Below are positions 50,142 through 58,448 of a DNA stretch of 64,000 nucleotides, piece by piece. The position numbers and the translations under genes were made by a program. Where the stretch lies: NCBI RefSeq assembly GCF_963667405.1, contig NZ_OY763408.1, forward strand, positions 496,001 to 560,000. Reading direction: 5' to 3'. The notes below the pieces were generated by a model, which saw only the letters and a list, made by a program, of their open reading frames with translations, was not told the origin of the DNA and searched no databases. The DNA is from an uncultured Sphaerochaeta sp. (lineage in GTDB: Bacteria; Spirochaetota; Spirochaetia; Sphaerochaetales; Sphaerochaetaceae). The stretch's first letter is position 1. Every line of letters starts with the position of its first letter.

Positions 50142-51101
50142 ATGCATATGGATGCCACTTCTCACCAAGCCCTCAATTATGAAACGCTGCTCAGATGTCT
50201 CGGTGGATCGGAGGCAAAAGCCGTGGAAGCTTTTGCAAAGGCAGAGATTCAGCAACTTGCGCAGGAACCACTTTCGTTGCATATCGAGGCCTATGCACAG
50301 CTGCTTGGTCTCGATGCTGATCTCATCAGCCGTGCCTACTGGCAGTGTCGTCCCTTGTTTGAGGAGATGGATGAGAAGACCATCATTCTTGGGTGGGATA
50401 GTCCGGCATGGCCGAAGATGGTGGATAGTTTTGCCTACCGCCCCCGATTTCTCTATGTACAAGGAAGAGTGCAACTGCTCAGTGAGCCTTCGGTTTCAGT
50501 CATCGGCACCCGCTCTCCTTCGCTGGAAGGCAAGAAACTTGCCCTGCAGACATCCCAGGCGCTCTCCAAGGCTGGATTCATCGTAACCAGCGGGCTTGCC
50601 TTGGGTATCGATGGGGTTGCCCACAAGGCTGCCCTGGCCACAGGATCCCCAACGATTGCAGTCATCGGGACACCTCTCTCCACTGCGTATCCTCCCGAGC
50701 ATGCGGACCTGCAAGCTGAGATTGCAAGGACCGGAGTCGTAGTGACCCGCTTTGCACCCTCGACCACCACCCAGAAGTGGCACTTTCTCTTGCGCAACCG
50801 GCTGATGAGCGCCCTTTCGGTCGCTTCCATCGTGGTTGAGGACCGTGATGGGGGAGGGGCGGTGCGGCAAGCCTCGTTTGCCTTGGAACAGAAGAAGTAT
50901 CTCTTTCTCTACCAGAGCAGTGTGGACAACCACGCTTTTCTCTGGCCGAGACAATTTGCCAACCAAAGCCGGGTATTCACCATCAAGAAACCGGAAGATC
51001 TTCCCCGGGTTTTGACCCAGGCGATGAAAGATCGGCTTTCTCTGGGAAAGAAGGTCGAAAAGCCGGTGCAACTGGACCTCTTCTCCGCTCCCTCTCCTTG
51101 A
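50142..51101 (+). CDS. dprA: DNA-processing protein DprA/Smf
   Basis: A 319-residue Rossmann-fold protein that loads RecA on incoming single-stranded DNA in transformation. Conserved parts are VSVIGTRSPSLEGKKLA, IVTSGLALGIDGVAHKAAL, TIAVIGTPLSTAYPPEHADL and FLLRNRLMSALSVASIVVEDRDGGG. The basic RNRLMSAL loop is the family's DNA-binding site. The start (MHMDATSHQ) is chosen from the promoter position; longer readings would precede the transcript. The C-terminal winged helix of longer DprA proteins is absent or short. Confidence 0.9.
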   Translation: MHMDATSHQALNYETLLRCLGGSEAKAVEAFAKAEIQQLAQEPLSLHIEAYAQLLGLDADLISRAYWQCRPLFEEMDEKTIILGWDSPAWPKMVDSFAYRPRFLYVQGRVQLLSEPSVSVIGTRSPSLEGKKLALQTSQALSKAGFIVTSGLALGIDGVAHKAALATGSPTIAVIGTPLSTAYPPEHADLQAEIARTGVVVTRFAPSTTTQKWHFLLRNRLMSALSVASIVVEDRDGGGAVRQASFALEQKKYLFLYQSSVDNHAFLWPRQFANQSRVFTIKKPEDLPRVLTQAMKDRLSLGKKVEKPVQLDLFSAPSP

Positions 51102-51127
51102 CATGAAATCGAGTAGGGGACTACTAT
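51098..51127 (+). promoter_or_regulatory. Promoter of alaS, near-leaderless
   Basis: Consensus TTGACA (51098-51103), 18-base spacer, TACTAT (51122-51127), then eight bases (CGGGTATT) to the ATG. No Shine-Dalgarno sequence. Confidence 0.75.
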
Positions 51128-51135
51128 CGGGTATT

Positions 51136-52932
51136 ATGAAAAAACAGCTCACCGCCAACGAATTACGGCAAAAATTCATTGACTTCTTTGTTTCCAAGGA
51201 TCACGTGCAGATCAGTGGGGCTTCCCTGATCCCGGAGAATGACCCGACCGTACTTTTCACCACTGCCGGCATGCACCCTTTGGTGCCGTATATCCTTGGC
51301 AGTGACCACCCATCCGGCAAGCGCCTGACCGACTACCAGAAGTGTATCCGCACCGGAGACATTGAGGCGGTGGGCGATCCGCACCATCTCACCTTTTTTG
51401 AGATGCTCGGCAACTGGTCCTTGGGCGACTACTTCAAGAAAGAGGCGATCGCCTACAGCTTTGAATTCCTCACCGAAGTGCTCGGACTGGACATCAGCCA
51501 GCTTTCCGTGACGGTTTTTGCAGGTGACGACCTGGTACCGCGTGATGAGGAAGCAGCCTCGGCATGGGAGAGCTACGGCATCCCGCGCGAGCGCATCTAT
51601 TTCCTCCCCCGTGAGGACAACTGGTGGGGCCCTGCCGGGGAGACCGGTCCCTGTGGTCCGGACAGTGAGATGTTCATCGATACCGGGCGCCCCTCCTGCG
51701 GTCCTGATTGCCGACCGGGATGCAAATGCGGCAAGTATTTTGAGATCTGGAACGATGTGTTCATGGGCTACAAGAAAAATGCCGATGGAACGTACTCGGA
51801 AATGGATCGCAAGTGTGTCGACACCGGCATGGGCATCGAACGCACCATCGCCATCTTGCAGGGCAAGAAGTCGGTGTACGAGACAGAGGTCTTCACCTCC
51901 ATCATTGCCGGGATCGAACGCCTCTCCTCCAAAGAGTACGGCAAGGATGAGGAGATTGATATCTCCATCCGTATCCTCGCCGACCATGTACGGACCAGCG
52001 TGTTCATTCTGGGTGACCAGAGAGGCGTAGCTCCCTCCAATGTCGGACAGGGATACATCCTGCGCCGCCTGATCAGGCGTGCGGTTCGCCACGGTCATAA
52101 GCTTGGCATCGAGGGTTCGTTCCTGGGTGAGCTCGCCCTGGTGGTGCTCGACCTGTACGGGAAACCCTACCCGGAGCTTCTGGAAAACAAGGAGTTCATC
52201 CTCAAGGAGCTGGCCCAGGAAGAGGCGAAGTTCAGCGAAACCCTTGCAAAGGGTGAGCGTGAGTTCGAGAAGATGCTTCCCAACCTCCTGAAGGGCAACA
52301 GCAGGCAGATCAGCGGCAGGACCGCTTTCAAGCTGTATGATACCTATGGCTATCCCATCGAGTTGACCCGCGAGCTTGCCGGTGAGCATGGCTTTACCGT
52401 GGATGAGCAGGGATTCAAGGAAGCGTTTGAGAAGCACCAGGAGATCAGCCGCAGTGGGGCTGAGCAGCAGTTCAAGGGCGGCCTTGCCGATCACAGCGAG
52501 AAGACGACCGCACTGCATACCGCAACCCATATGCTGCACAAGGCGCTTCGCACCGTTCTGGGTGAGCATGTCGGCCAGAAGGGTTCGAACATCACGGTCG
52601 ACCGCCTTCGCTTTGACTTCACCCACCCTTCGCCGATGAGCGCTGAGGAGATCCAGAAGGTTGAGGACATGGTCAACGAGCAGATTGCGCGCAATCTTGA
52701 GGTGACGTGCGAAACCATGACCCTTGAAGAGGCCAGGGAGCAGGGTGCGATAGCCTTCTTTGACAGCAAGTACGGAGAGCAGGTCAAGGTGTACTCGGTC
52801 GGCGACTACTCCAAGGAAGTCTGTGGGGGACCCCATGTGCAGAATACCTCTGAGATGGGTCATTTCAAGATTCTCAAGGAGCAATCCTCCTCTGCCGGGG
52901 TAAGGCGCATCAAGGCCATCCTGGAGAAATAA
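51136..52932 (+). CDS. alaS: Alanyl-tRNA synthetase, short form without the C-Ala domain
   Basis: A 598-residue class II synthetase charging tRNA-Ala; typical enzymes have about 870. Catalytic parts: RLTDYQKCIRTGDIEAVGDPHHLTFFEMLGNWSLGDYFKKEAI (split by a loop) and CVDTGMGIERTIAILQG. The editing domain is complete, with the zinc ligands in HTATHMLHKAL and CGGPHVQNT. The protein stops after SAGVRRIKAILEK, so only the C-terminal oligomerisation/tRNA-elbow (C-Ala) domain is missing. Short AlaRS are known in spirochaetes, which supports the taxonomic guess. It is probably translated from a leaderless transcript. Confidence 0.95.
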   Translation: MKKQLTANELRQKFIDFFVSKDHVQISGASLIPENDPTVLFTTAGMHPLVPYILGSDHPSGKRLTDYQKCIRTGDIEAVGDPHHLTFFEMLGNWSLGDYFKKEAIAYSFEFLTEVLGLDISQLSVTVFAGDDLVPRDEEAASAWESYGIPRERIYFLPREDNWWGPAGETGPCGPDSEMFIDTGRPSCGPDCRPGCKCGKYFEIWNDVFMGYKKNADGTYSEMDRKCVDTGMGIERTIAILQGKKSVYETEVFTSIIAGIERLSSKEYGKDEEIDISIRILADHVRTSVFILGDQRGVAPSNVGQGYILRRLIRRAVRHGHKLGIEGSFLGELALVVLDLYGKPYPELLENKEFILKELAQEEAKFSETLAKGEREFEKMLPNLLKGNSRQISGRTAFKLYDTYGYPIELTRELAGEHGFTVDEQGFKEAFEKHQEISRSGAEQQFKGGLADHSEKTTALHTATHMLHKALRTVLGEHVGQKGSNITVDRLRFDFTHPSPMSAEEIQKVEDMVNEQIARNLEVTCETMTLEEAREQGAIAFFDSKYGEQVKVYSVGDYSKEVCGGPHVQNTSEMGHFKILKEQSSSAGVRRIKAILEK

Positions 52933-52952
52933 GGGCAACCTGCACTCTATAC

Positions 52953-52993
52953 AGGCTGTTTCAGAGGCGATGCCTTGTGAAACAGCCTTTTTT
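52953..52993 (+). terminator. Terminator of alaS
   Basis: AGGCTGTTTC / GAAACAGCCT, 10-bp stem with an inner AGGC/GCCT hairpin, ending in TTTTTT. Confidence 0.85.
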
Positions 52994-53006
52994 ATCTGGA
53001 GGGACA

Positions 53007-53783
53007 ATGCAGAGGCACTGCACCTATTCGGTAAGCGAAGTGGCGGCCACGGTAGGGGTTCATCCCAATACCGTGCGTCTGTATGAAGAGCTGTCGTTCA
53101 TCTCCAAGCCGAAACGGAAATCGAATGGGTATCGGGTGTATACCGACCTGCACGTGGGCCAACTGAAATTTGCACGCCTTGCCTTGCGGGCGGAGATACT
53201 GCAGCACGGGCTGAGGAAGCAGGCGCTTGCTTGCATCAAGTTATCCGCAACAAAACAGTTTGAAGAGGCAATTGAAGCAAGCCTACGCTATGAAAAGCTA
53301 ATCGAGAGTGAATTGTCCCGCGCCCGTGCAGCCATCCCTGCTGTGCAATCCCTTCTGGAAAGGGATGGGAACCCTGATGATCGTGTACTTACCCGAAAAG
53401 CAACAGCCACGTACTTGGGAGTCACCATCGATACCCTCCGCAATTGGGAACTCAATGGCCTGCTCAAAGTCTAGAGAAAGAAGAATGGGTATCGCCTCTA
53501 CGATGGGGAGGATCTCAAACGCCTGACCATCATCCGTACGCTTCGCAGTGCCAACTACTCCTTGATGGCAATCCTGAGGTTGCTCAACCACTTGGAAGCG
53601 CAGTCCTGCGATTCCCTTGAGGAGGTGCTCAACACTCCCTCAGGAGCAGAAGACATCATCTCTGTTTGCGACCGATTGCTGGTTTCCTTGGAGGCGACCA
53701 AGACGGATATCCAGCAGATGCGTTCCCTGCTCTCCGTTTTGCAAACTATTTCTGAACCCTCCACAGAAACACCAGAGTTGTGA
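53007..53783 (+). pseudogene. MerR-family regulator interrupted by an in-frame TAG
   Basis: ATG 53007 follows CTGGAGGGACA. The first part, YSVSEVAATVGVHPNTVRLYEELSFISKPKRKSNGYRVYTDLHV, is a complete MerR DNA-binding domain. A second MerR-type domain (TRKATATYLGVTIDTLRNWELNGLLKV) is cut by TAG at 53472-53474. Past it the same frame continues RKKNGYRLYDGEDLKRLTIIRTLRSANYS and runs to 53783. One base change (CAG or GAG to TAG) explains it; a sequencing error or suppression are alternatives. The fragment before the stop (155 residues) could still bind DNA. The MFS gene 43 bases later is its likely target. Confidence 0.85.
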
Positions 53784-53826
53784 TGCCGAGTATGCTTGGT
53801 GCATATTCACGTTTGGAGGTCCTTTC

Positions 53827-55062
53827 ATGCAAGGTTGGAAACTGAAAACCTTTGTGTTTCTGGTGAGCCAGGGAGTAACGCTTCTCGGCTCTTCGATTGT
53901 GCAATTTGCGTTGGTCTGGTACATAACCATGGAGAGTTCCTCAGGGTTTTGGGTTGCCTCTCTCAGCCTGTGTGCCTTTCTTCCCCAGTTCGCCATATCC
54001 TTGTTTTCGGGAGTATGGGCGGATCGGTACAACCGCAAGCTCCTGATCATCGCAAGCGATGCTTTCATTGCAGCGGCAACGCTGGGTCTTGCCTTGCTGC
54101 TGCCGCTTCTGAAAACCAATGCTTCCATCTTTCCTGCTTTGTTGCTTGTCTCTGTGATTCGCTCATTCGGCACCGGGGTGCAAGTGCCTGCTGTCTCTGC
54201 CATGATACCGCAGCTGGTCGATGCATCCCATCTGATGCGATTCAATGCCTTGAATGCAACGCTCCAGTCAGCGGTCCAGTTTGCATCCCCCTTCATCGCA
54301 GGCTTCTTTCTCTCCTTCCTCTCCCTCAGAAGCACCTTGTTTCTGGATGTAGGGACTGCAGTGGTGGGGATCAGCTTGCTTGCCATCTTGGCAGTCCCCA
54401 AGCTGTCCTCGATGCAAGCAGAGGAACAATCTTCCCTGCTGCGTGATATTGCCGAGGGCTTGGTCTATGCACGCAAGCAAAGGTGGGTGGCCCGAATGCT
54501 CTCATCCTATGCTCTTTTCATATTCCTGACCGTTCCGGCAGGCTTTCTTGCCACGTTGTTTGTGACTCGCACGTACCAGCAGAGTTATCTGTACATGACC
54601 ATGGTGGAAGTGGTCGGATTTCTTGGCATGAGCCTGGGAGGCCTGCTCATGTCACTCAAAACCATGGGAAAGAACGGGGTGAAGACGCTTCTGGCTGGCA
54701 TGACTGCGTTTGGGCTTCTGGCCATCGGCATGGGCGTGATCGACAGCTTTGTTGTCTATCTCTCCCTCATGCTGCTCTACGGAATTGCCCTGACGATGGT
54801 CCAGACTTCCACGATAACCCTCCTGCAACAACACACCCCTGCTGAAGTGCAGGGGCGTGTATTCGGTTTCTTGCAGATGATGTTCAGCGGGGCGTTGCCT
54901 TTGGGCATGCTCACCTTCGGACCGCTTGCCGACCGCATGTCAATGCGATTGCTGATGGCCTCAAGCGGCGTGTTGCTGCTGGTGTTGGCCCTTGTGCTGC
55001 GCTTCGATCGGGTGTTCACCCAACCTCAGGAGGCTACTCCTCGTCCTCCTCATCAACCATGA
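53827..55062 (+). CDS. MFS exporter (multidrug/macrolide-type)
   Basis: A 411-residue transporter with about 12 membrane segments. It begins LKTFVFLVSQGVTLLGSSIVQFALVWYI. The loop 2-3 signature is present as GVWADRYNRKLLIIASD, and the later TPAEVQGRVFGFLQMMFSGALPLGML is typical of the MdtG/MefA-like group of drug exporters. ATG 53827 follows GGAGGTCCTTTC. The neighbouring MerR gene fits a drug-inducible exporter. Its 3' end overlaps the convergent rlmN gene by 29 bases. Confidence 0.88.
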   Translation: MQGWKLKTFVFLVSQGVTLLGSSIVQFALVWYITMESSSGFWVASLSLCAFLPQFAISLFSGVWADRYNRKLLIIASDAFIAAATLGLALLLPLLKTNASIFPALLLVSVIRSFGTGVQVPAVSAMIPQLVDASHLMRFNALNATLQSAVQFASPFIAGFFLSFLSLRSTLFLDVGTAVVGISLLAILAVPKLSSMQAEEQSSLLRDIAEGLVYARKQRWVARMLSSYALFIFLTVPAGFLATLFVTRTYQQSYLYMTMVEVVGFLGMSLGGLLMSLKTMGKNGVKTLLAGMTAFGLLAIGMGVIDSFVVYLSLMLLYGIALTMVQTSTITLLQQHTPAEVQGRVFGFLQMMFSGALPLGMLTFGPLADRMSMRLLMASSGVLLLVLALVLRFDRVFTQPQEATPRPPHQP

Positions 55063-56116
55063 GCTCGTACTCCAAGCCCTTGTTGAGCGGGACGGCCAGC
55101 TGGCCGCAGGCTCCGTTTATCTCCTGGCCGCGGGAACGGCGACGGGTGTAGTTGACGTGCAGGCGATCGAGCAGGAGGGTGAAGTGGTCAATCTCCTCCT
55201 CGGTCGGACTCTGGTAGGGTAGCTCCTCGGCAGGGTTCCAGGGGATGAGATTGACGATGACATCCATGTCCTTGACGTAGGTGGAGAGTTTCTTCGCGCT
55301 GAACTCGTCGGTGTTGACACCGCCGAGCATGCAGTACTCGATGGTAAAGCGCTTTCCCCCAACCCTCTGGTAGTGGATGAGGGCTTTCTTCAGCTCCATG
55401 ATGTCCCACTTCTGGTTCACCGGCATGATGCGGTCGCGTGTTCGGTTGTCTGCCGTCACCAGGGAGACGGCAAGCTTCACCGGCAGCTTCTGCTCGGCGA
55501 GCTTAAGGATGCCGGGCACCACACCGCAGGTTGAGATGGTGATGCGCCGGAGGCTGATGTTGTACGCATCCTTGTCATGGAAATAGCGGATGGAGCGGGT
55601 TACCGCTGCAATGTTTGCAAGCGGCTCTCCCATTCCCATATAGACGATGTGCGTGATGGGCTGGTCGCTCACCCCGAGCAGATGGACATACTGCTCGATG
55701 ATCTCTTCTGCACTGAGGTTGCGCAGCAGCCCCATCGTCCCGGTCCTGCAGAAGGTGCAGCCCATGGCACAGCCTACCTGGCTGGAAAGGCAGGCGGTAT
55801 GGCGCCCTTTCTTGTCGATGAGCAGCACGCACTCCACGATTTTTCCGTCATGCAGGCGTATGCCCATCTTGGTGGCACCGCTCTCGTCGCTTTCGCTGGT
55901 TTCGATGGTGGAGGATGAGGCCGAGCTCATCAGGCCCGAAAGCCGTTCGCGTTCACTCTTGGGCAGGTTGGTCATCTCCTCGAAGGAGGTGACCCCTTTT
56001 GTGAGCCACTGGTATATCTGCTTTCCGTAAAAGCTCTTGGGGAGCGAGAGTACTTCTGTCAGGGTGGGGGCATCAAGCCCATAAAGGGAGAGGGGTATGT
56101 TCTTTTGGTTTTCCAT
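55034..56116 (-). CDS. rlmN: 23S rRNA (adenine-2503-C2) methyltransferase RlmN
   Basis: A 360-residue radical SAM methylase modifying 23S rRNA A2503 and tRNA A37. The cluster motif is SSQVGCAMGCTFCRTGTMG; the methyl-carrying Cys pair is visible in TIEYCMLGGVN (region) and INGACGQLAVP. MGMGEPLANIAAV is the SAM-binding GGE-like motif. I use ATG 56116 (MENQKNIPLSLYGL); TATACT lies six bases before it with no ribosome-binding site, predicting a leaderless mRNA. Confidence 0.95.
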   Translation of the reverse strand: MENQKNIPLSLYGLDAPTLTEVLSLPKSFYGKQIYQWLTKGVTSFEEMTNLPKSERERLSGLMSSASSSTIETSESDESGATKMGIRLHDGKIVECVLLIDKKGRHTACLSSQVGCAMGCTFCRTGTMGLLRNLSAEEIIEQYVHLLGVSDQPITHIVYMGMGEPLANIAAVTRSIRYFHDKDAYNISLRRITISTCGVVPGILKLAEQKLPVKLAVSLVTADNRTRDRIMPVNQKWDIMELKKALIHYQRVGGKRFTIEYCMLGGVNTDEFSAKKLSTYVKDMDVIVNLIPWNPAEELPYQSPTEEEIDHFTLLLDRLHVNYTRRRSRGQEINGACGQLAVPLNKGLEYELMVDEEDEE

Positions 56117-56122
56117 AGTGTG

Positions 56123-56128
56123 AGTATA
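56123..56128 (-). promoter_or_regulatory. -10 element directly before rlmN
   Basis: Minus strand TATACT, CACACT, ATG. The -35 region is not recognisable. Confidence 0.5.
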
Positions 56129-56129
56129 C

Positions 56130-57725
56130 CTATTTGAGCATGGAAATGATAGCAATCGCCACACCGGTGATGCCTTCACCTCCAAGCAAGCCGCTGGCCA
56201 CGAGCCCGCTCTGCTGGCCGAGCTCTTCCTTGCTCCATTTCTTGCCCAGGATTCGCTTGATCAAAACTGAGAGCAAGGCTCCCAAGCCCATGATTGAGGA
56301 GATGTAAATGGGAAGATAGACGCCCAGCCCCAGGGTTGCACTCGGCAGTTTTGCCAGGAAGAGCACCAAGCCGAGTCCCAGGCCGATGAGGAATGCCGGG
56401 ATGTTCTGGAGGCCTCCGACCATGGCAGCAACTGCGGCAGCCTGGGGAGCCGGAAGCTCTGCTGTCCCGAAGCCGCCGAAGGAAGCTTTCATGATGAGCA
56501 GGACAAACACGGAGAGAACGGCTCCCACCACACCTCCGATGCCCTCTCCCAGGATTTGCTGACGGGGATCGGTCTTCAGCAGGTGTCCGCTCTTCAGGTC
56601 GTTCATGACATCACCGGTGAGACCGCATGCCACCGCTACGATGGCCGCAATGCTGAAGGAGGCGATCAGGCTGGGCTTGCTGATGAGCTGGATGACCAGC
56701 AGCACGAGGATGCCGAAGATTTCCATGGGGTTGATGCCGGTTTGCCCGGTAAGCATGCCCGAGAGGTAGGTTGCCAGATAGATGCCTGCCATGAGTACCA
56801 AGGACTCGACCAGGCCGAGCTCGGTGCCCAGTGAGAGCAGGATGACAGCGAAGAAGAGGATGAGCACGATGAGCAGGCGCGTTGTGGAGGAGAGTGTCTC
56901 CGGCTTCTCCTCAAGCTTCTTGAGGGCTGTGAGCTTGGAGTAGACTGCTTTGAAGAAGACGCCAAGGCCGGTTCCTATCATCAGGCCGATGCCAAGGTTG
57001 GAACGGAAAATATCTGCTTCAGCCATGGAGGCGAACAACCCTTGGGTGATGCCGATGGGGGTCAGCAGGTAGTAACCGAAGATTGCTCCGCCAAACCAGA
57101 CCAAGGCAAAGAGGGGGCCGATGATCGCCCCGATACCCATTGCCATGGGCGAGACCCAGATGGAGAAGGCGGGAAAGAGTGCATTTCCCCCATAGATGCC
57201 CAGGAGGGCCGGAATCTTGGAAAAACCGTCACGCAGGACGGTGAAGATGACCGAACCGCCCATGGACGCAAAGAGTGTCCGGGCTCCCTTGCCACCCTGT
57301 TTTCCTGCTATGAGGGTATTGTAACTGGCAATTCCCATGGGGTAGGGCAACTCTTCCTCAATGATCAGTTTCTTGCGGTACAGTGAGGAGAAGAGGGTTC
57401 CCAGGATTGCTCCCACCACGGCCAAAACAATCAGGCTGGAAATGGAAAAGGATGCGGTGGGGTCGATCATCCACAGTCCAGGCAAGGTGAACGCCAAGCC
57501 TCCGGCAACCATGGCTCCGCTGCTCATGATGGTATGGGTTACGTTGATCTCCTGCAAGCTGGAGTTCTTTGCCTTCCCGAGGGCTGCAAGGCTGACTACG
57601 GTGACAAAGATGGTTGGCCAGGGGAGAGCCCCCATTCTGAGTGCCACATACATGCTGCTCGCGGTGATGACCAGAAGTCCTGCAATGCCGATGATGGTTG
57701 CGCGTAGGGTAAGGTGTCTCTGCAT
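56130..57725 (-). CDS. OPT-family oligopeptide/metal-chelate transporter
   Basis: A 531-residue membrane protein with about 14 hydrophobic segments. It begins LTLRATIIGIAGLLVITASSMYVALRMGALPWPTIF, the OPT family opening. It also has EEELPYPMGIASYNTLIAG, a conserved OPT motif, and TGDVMNDLKSGHLL. The OPT family moves peptides or metal chelates driven by a cation; the substrate is unknown. The ATG follows AGAGGAAGTGTAAAG. TACTATAC upstream on this strand provides a -10 with a normal leader. Confidence 0.88.
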   Translation of the reverse strand: MQRHLTLRATIIGIAGLLVITASSMYVALRMGALPWPTIFVTVVSLAALGKAKNSSLQEINVTHTIMSSGAMVAGGLAFTLPGLWMIDPTASFSISSLIVLAVVGAILGTLFSSLYRKKLIIEEELPYPMGIASYNTLIAGKQGGKGARTLFASMGGSVIFTVLRDGFSKIPALLGIYGGNALFPAFSIWVSPMAMGIGAIIGPLFALVWFGGAIFGYYLLTPIGITQGLFASMAEADIFRSNLGIGLMIGTGLGVFFKAVYSKLTALKKLEEKPETLSSTTRLLIVLILFFAVILLSLGTELGLVESLVLMAGIYLATYLSGMLTGQTGINPMEIFGILVLLVIQLISKPSLIASFSIAAIVAVACGLTGDVMNDLKSGHLLKTDPRQQILGEGIGGVVGAVLSVFVLLIMKASFGGFGTAELPAPQAAAVAAMVGGLQNIPAFLIGLGLGLVLFLAKLPSATLGLGVYLPIYISSIMGLGALLSVLIKRILGKKWSKEELGQQSGLVASGLLGGEGITGVAIAIISMLK

Positions 57726-57811
57726 TCTTTACACTTCCTCTTCTGGGTGTATAGTACAAAGGATTGCCGAAAAACGCCAGAGCCTGTCTGGCGCGGTCTG
57801 GCCCCGTGCCT

Positions 57812-57839
57812 TTGCAATAACGCATGCCCATGCTATAGT
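57812..57839 (+). promoter_or_regulatory. Promoter of the small envelope protein
   Basis: TTGCAA (57812-57817), 16-base spacer, TATAGT (57834-57839). The leader then contains a small hairpin GTAGGA / TCCTAC over GGAA and AAAGGGAGAAATCT before the ATG. Confidence 0.75.
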
Positions 57840-57886
57840 GGTAGCAACAAACTATCGTAGGAGGAATCCTACAAAGGGAGAAATCT

Positions 57887-58360
57887 ATGAAGAGAGTACT
57901 GTTTGTCTTGCTGCTGGTTGCACTTGCACTGGTTCCTGCTACTGCAGCGGAACGCGTTTCGAAAACAGACCTGGCTGTAGGTTTGAATCTTGGCTCCAAC
58001 TCTGGTGTTGGTGTTCAGTATCGCATGAATGATTTCGACTTGATCGGTAACCTTGGCTTTGGATTCATCGGGGGTTCCAATCTTTCCTTCGACGCTGCCG
58101 CCAACTATAAGATAACCGAATTCAATATTGATAAGGCCCAGTTTGATGTGACGGTCGGTGGTGGTGTTGCCATGGCAGTTCCCCTTGGTGAGGGAGACTT
58201 CCGTTTGGCAGCCATTGCACCGGTTGGTGTAGTCTATAGCATGAATGACCGCGACTTCCCGCTTGACTTCTATCTGCGTGTCGCTCCTGGTCTGCAAGTC
58301 ATTCCTGCCATTGATTTCTACTTTGCCGGATATCTTGGTGCACTGTGGAGATTCAACTGA
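57887..58360 (+). CDS. Small outer-membrane beta-barrel-like protein
   Basis: A 157-residue secreted protein. Signal peptide MKRVLFVLLLVALALVPATAAE. The mature part alternates polar and hydrophobic residues in about eight strands (LAVGLNLGSNSGVGVQYRMND, FDLIGNLGFGFIGG, FDVTVGGGVAMAVPLG) and ends in an aromatic residue-rich strand, FAGYLGALWRFN, a barrel-type C-terminus. The exact family is not recognised. It has its own strong promoter and terminator, so it may be abundant. Confidence 0.75.
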   Translation: MKRVLFVLLLVALALVPATAAERVSKTDLAVGLNLGSNSGVGVQYRMNDFDLIGNLGFGFIGGSNLSFDAAANYKITEFNIDKAQFDVTVGGGVAMAVPLGEGDFRLAAIAPVGVVYSMNDRDFPLDFYLRVAPGLQVIPAIDFYFAGYLGALWRFN

Positions 58361-58383
58361 CAGCTCGTTGACTCGTATAGCTG

Positions 58384-58421
58384 AAAAATGGTGCCGTTCC
58401 TTCCGGGATGGCACCATTTTT
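58384..58421. terminator. Bidirectional terminator
   Basis: AAAAATGGTGCC / GGCACCATTTTT, 12-bp stem. It serves the envelope gene on the plus strand and hflX on the minus strand. Confidence 0.88.
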
Positions 58422-58448
58422 CTTGCATTCTCTCCTTCCTGTCTTCTC

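Noticed and set aside
53472..53474. TAG as a recoded codon (pyrrolysine or suppressor) in the MerR gene
   Set aside because: No recoding genes are seen here, TAG is used elsewhere as a plain stop (for example at the ends of the second permease and rlmN), and MerR proteins have no conserved residue needing it.
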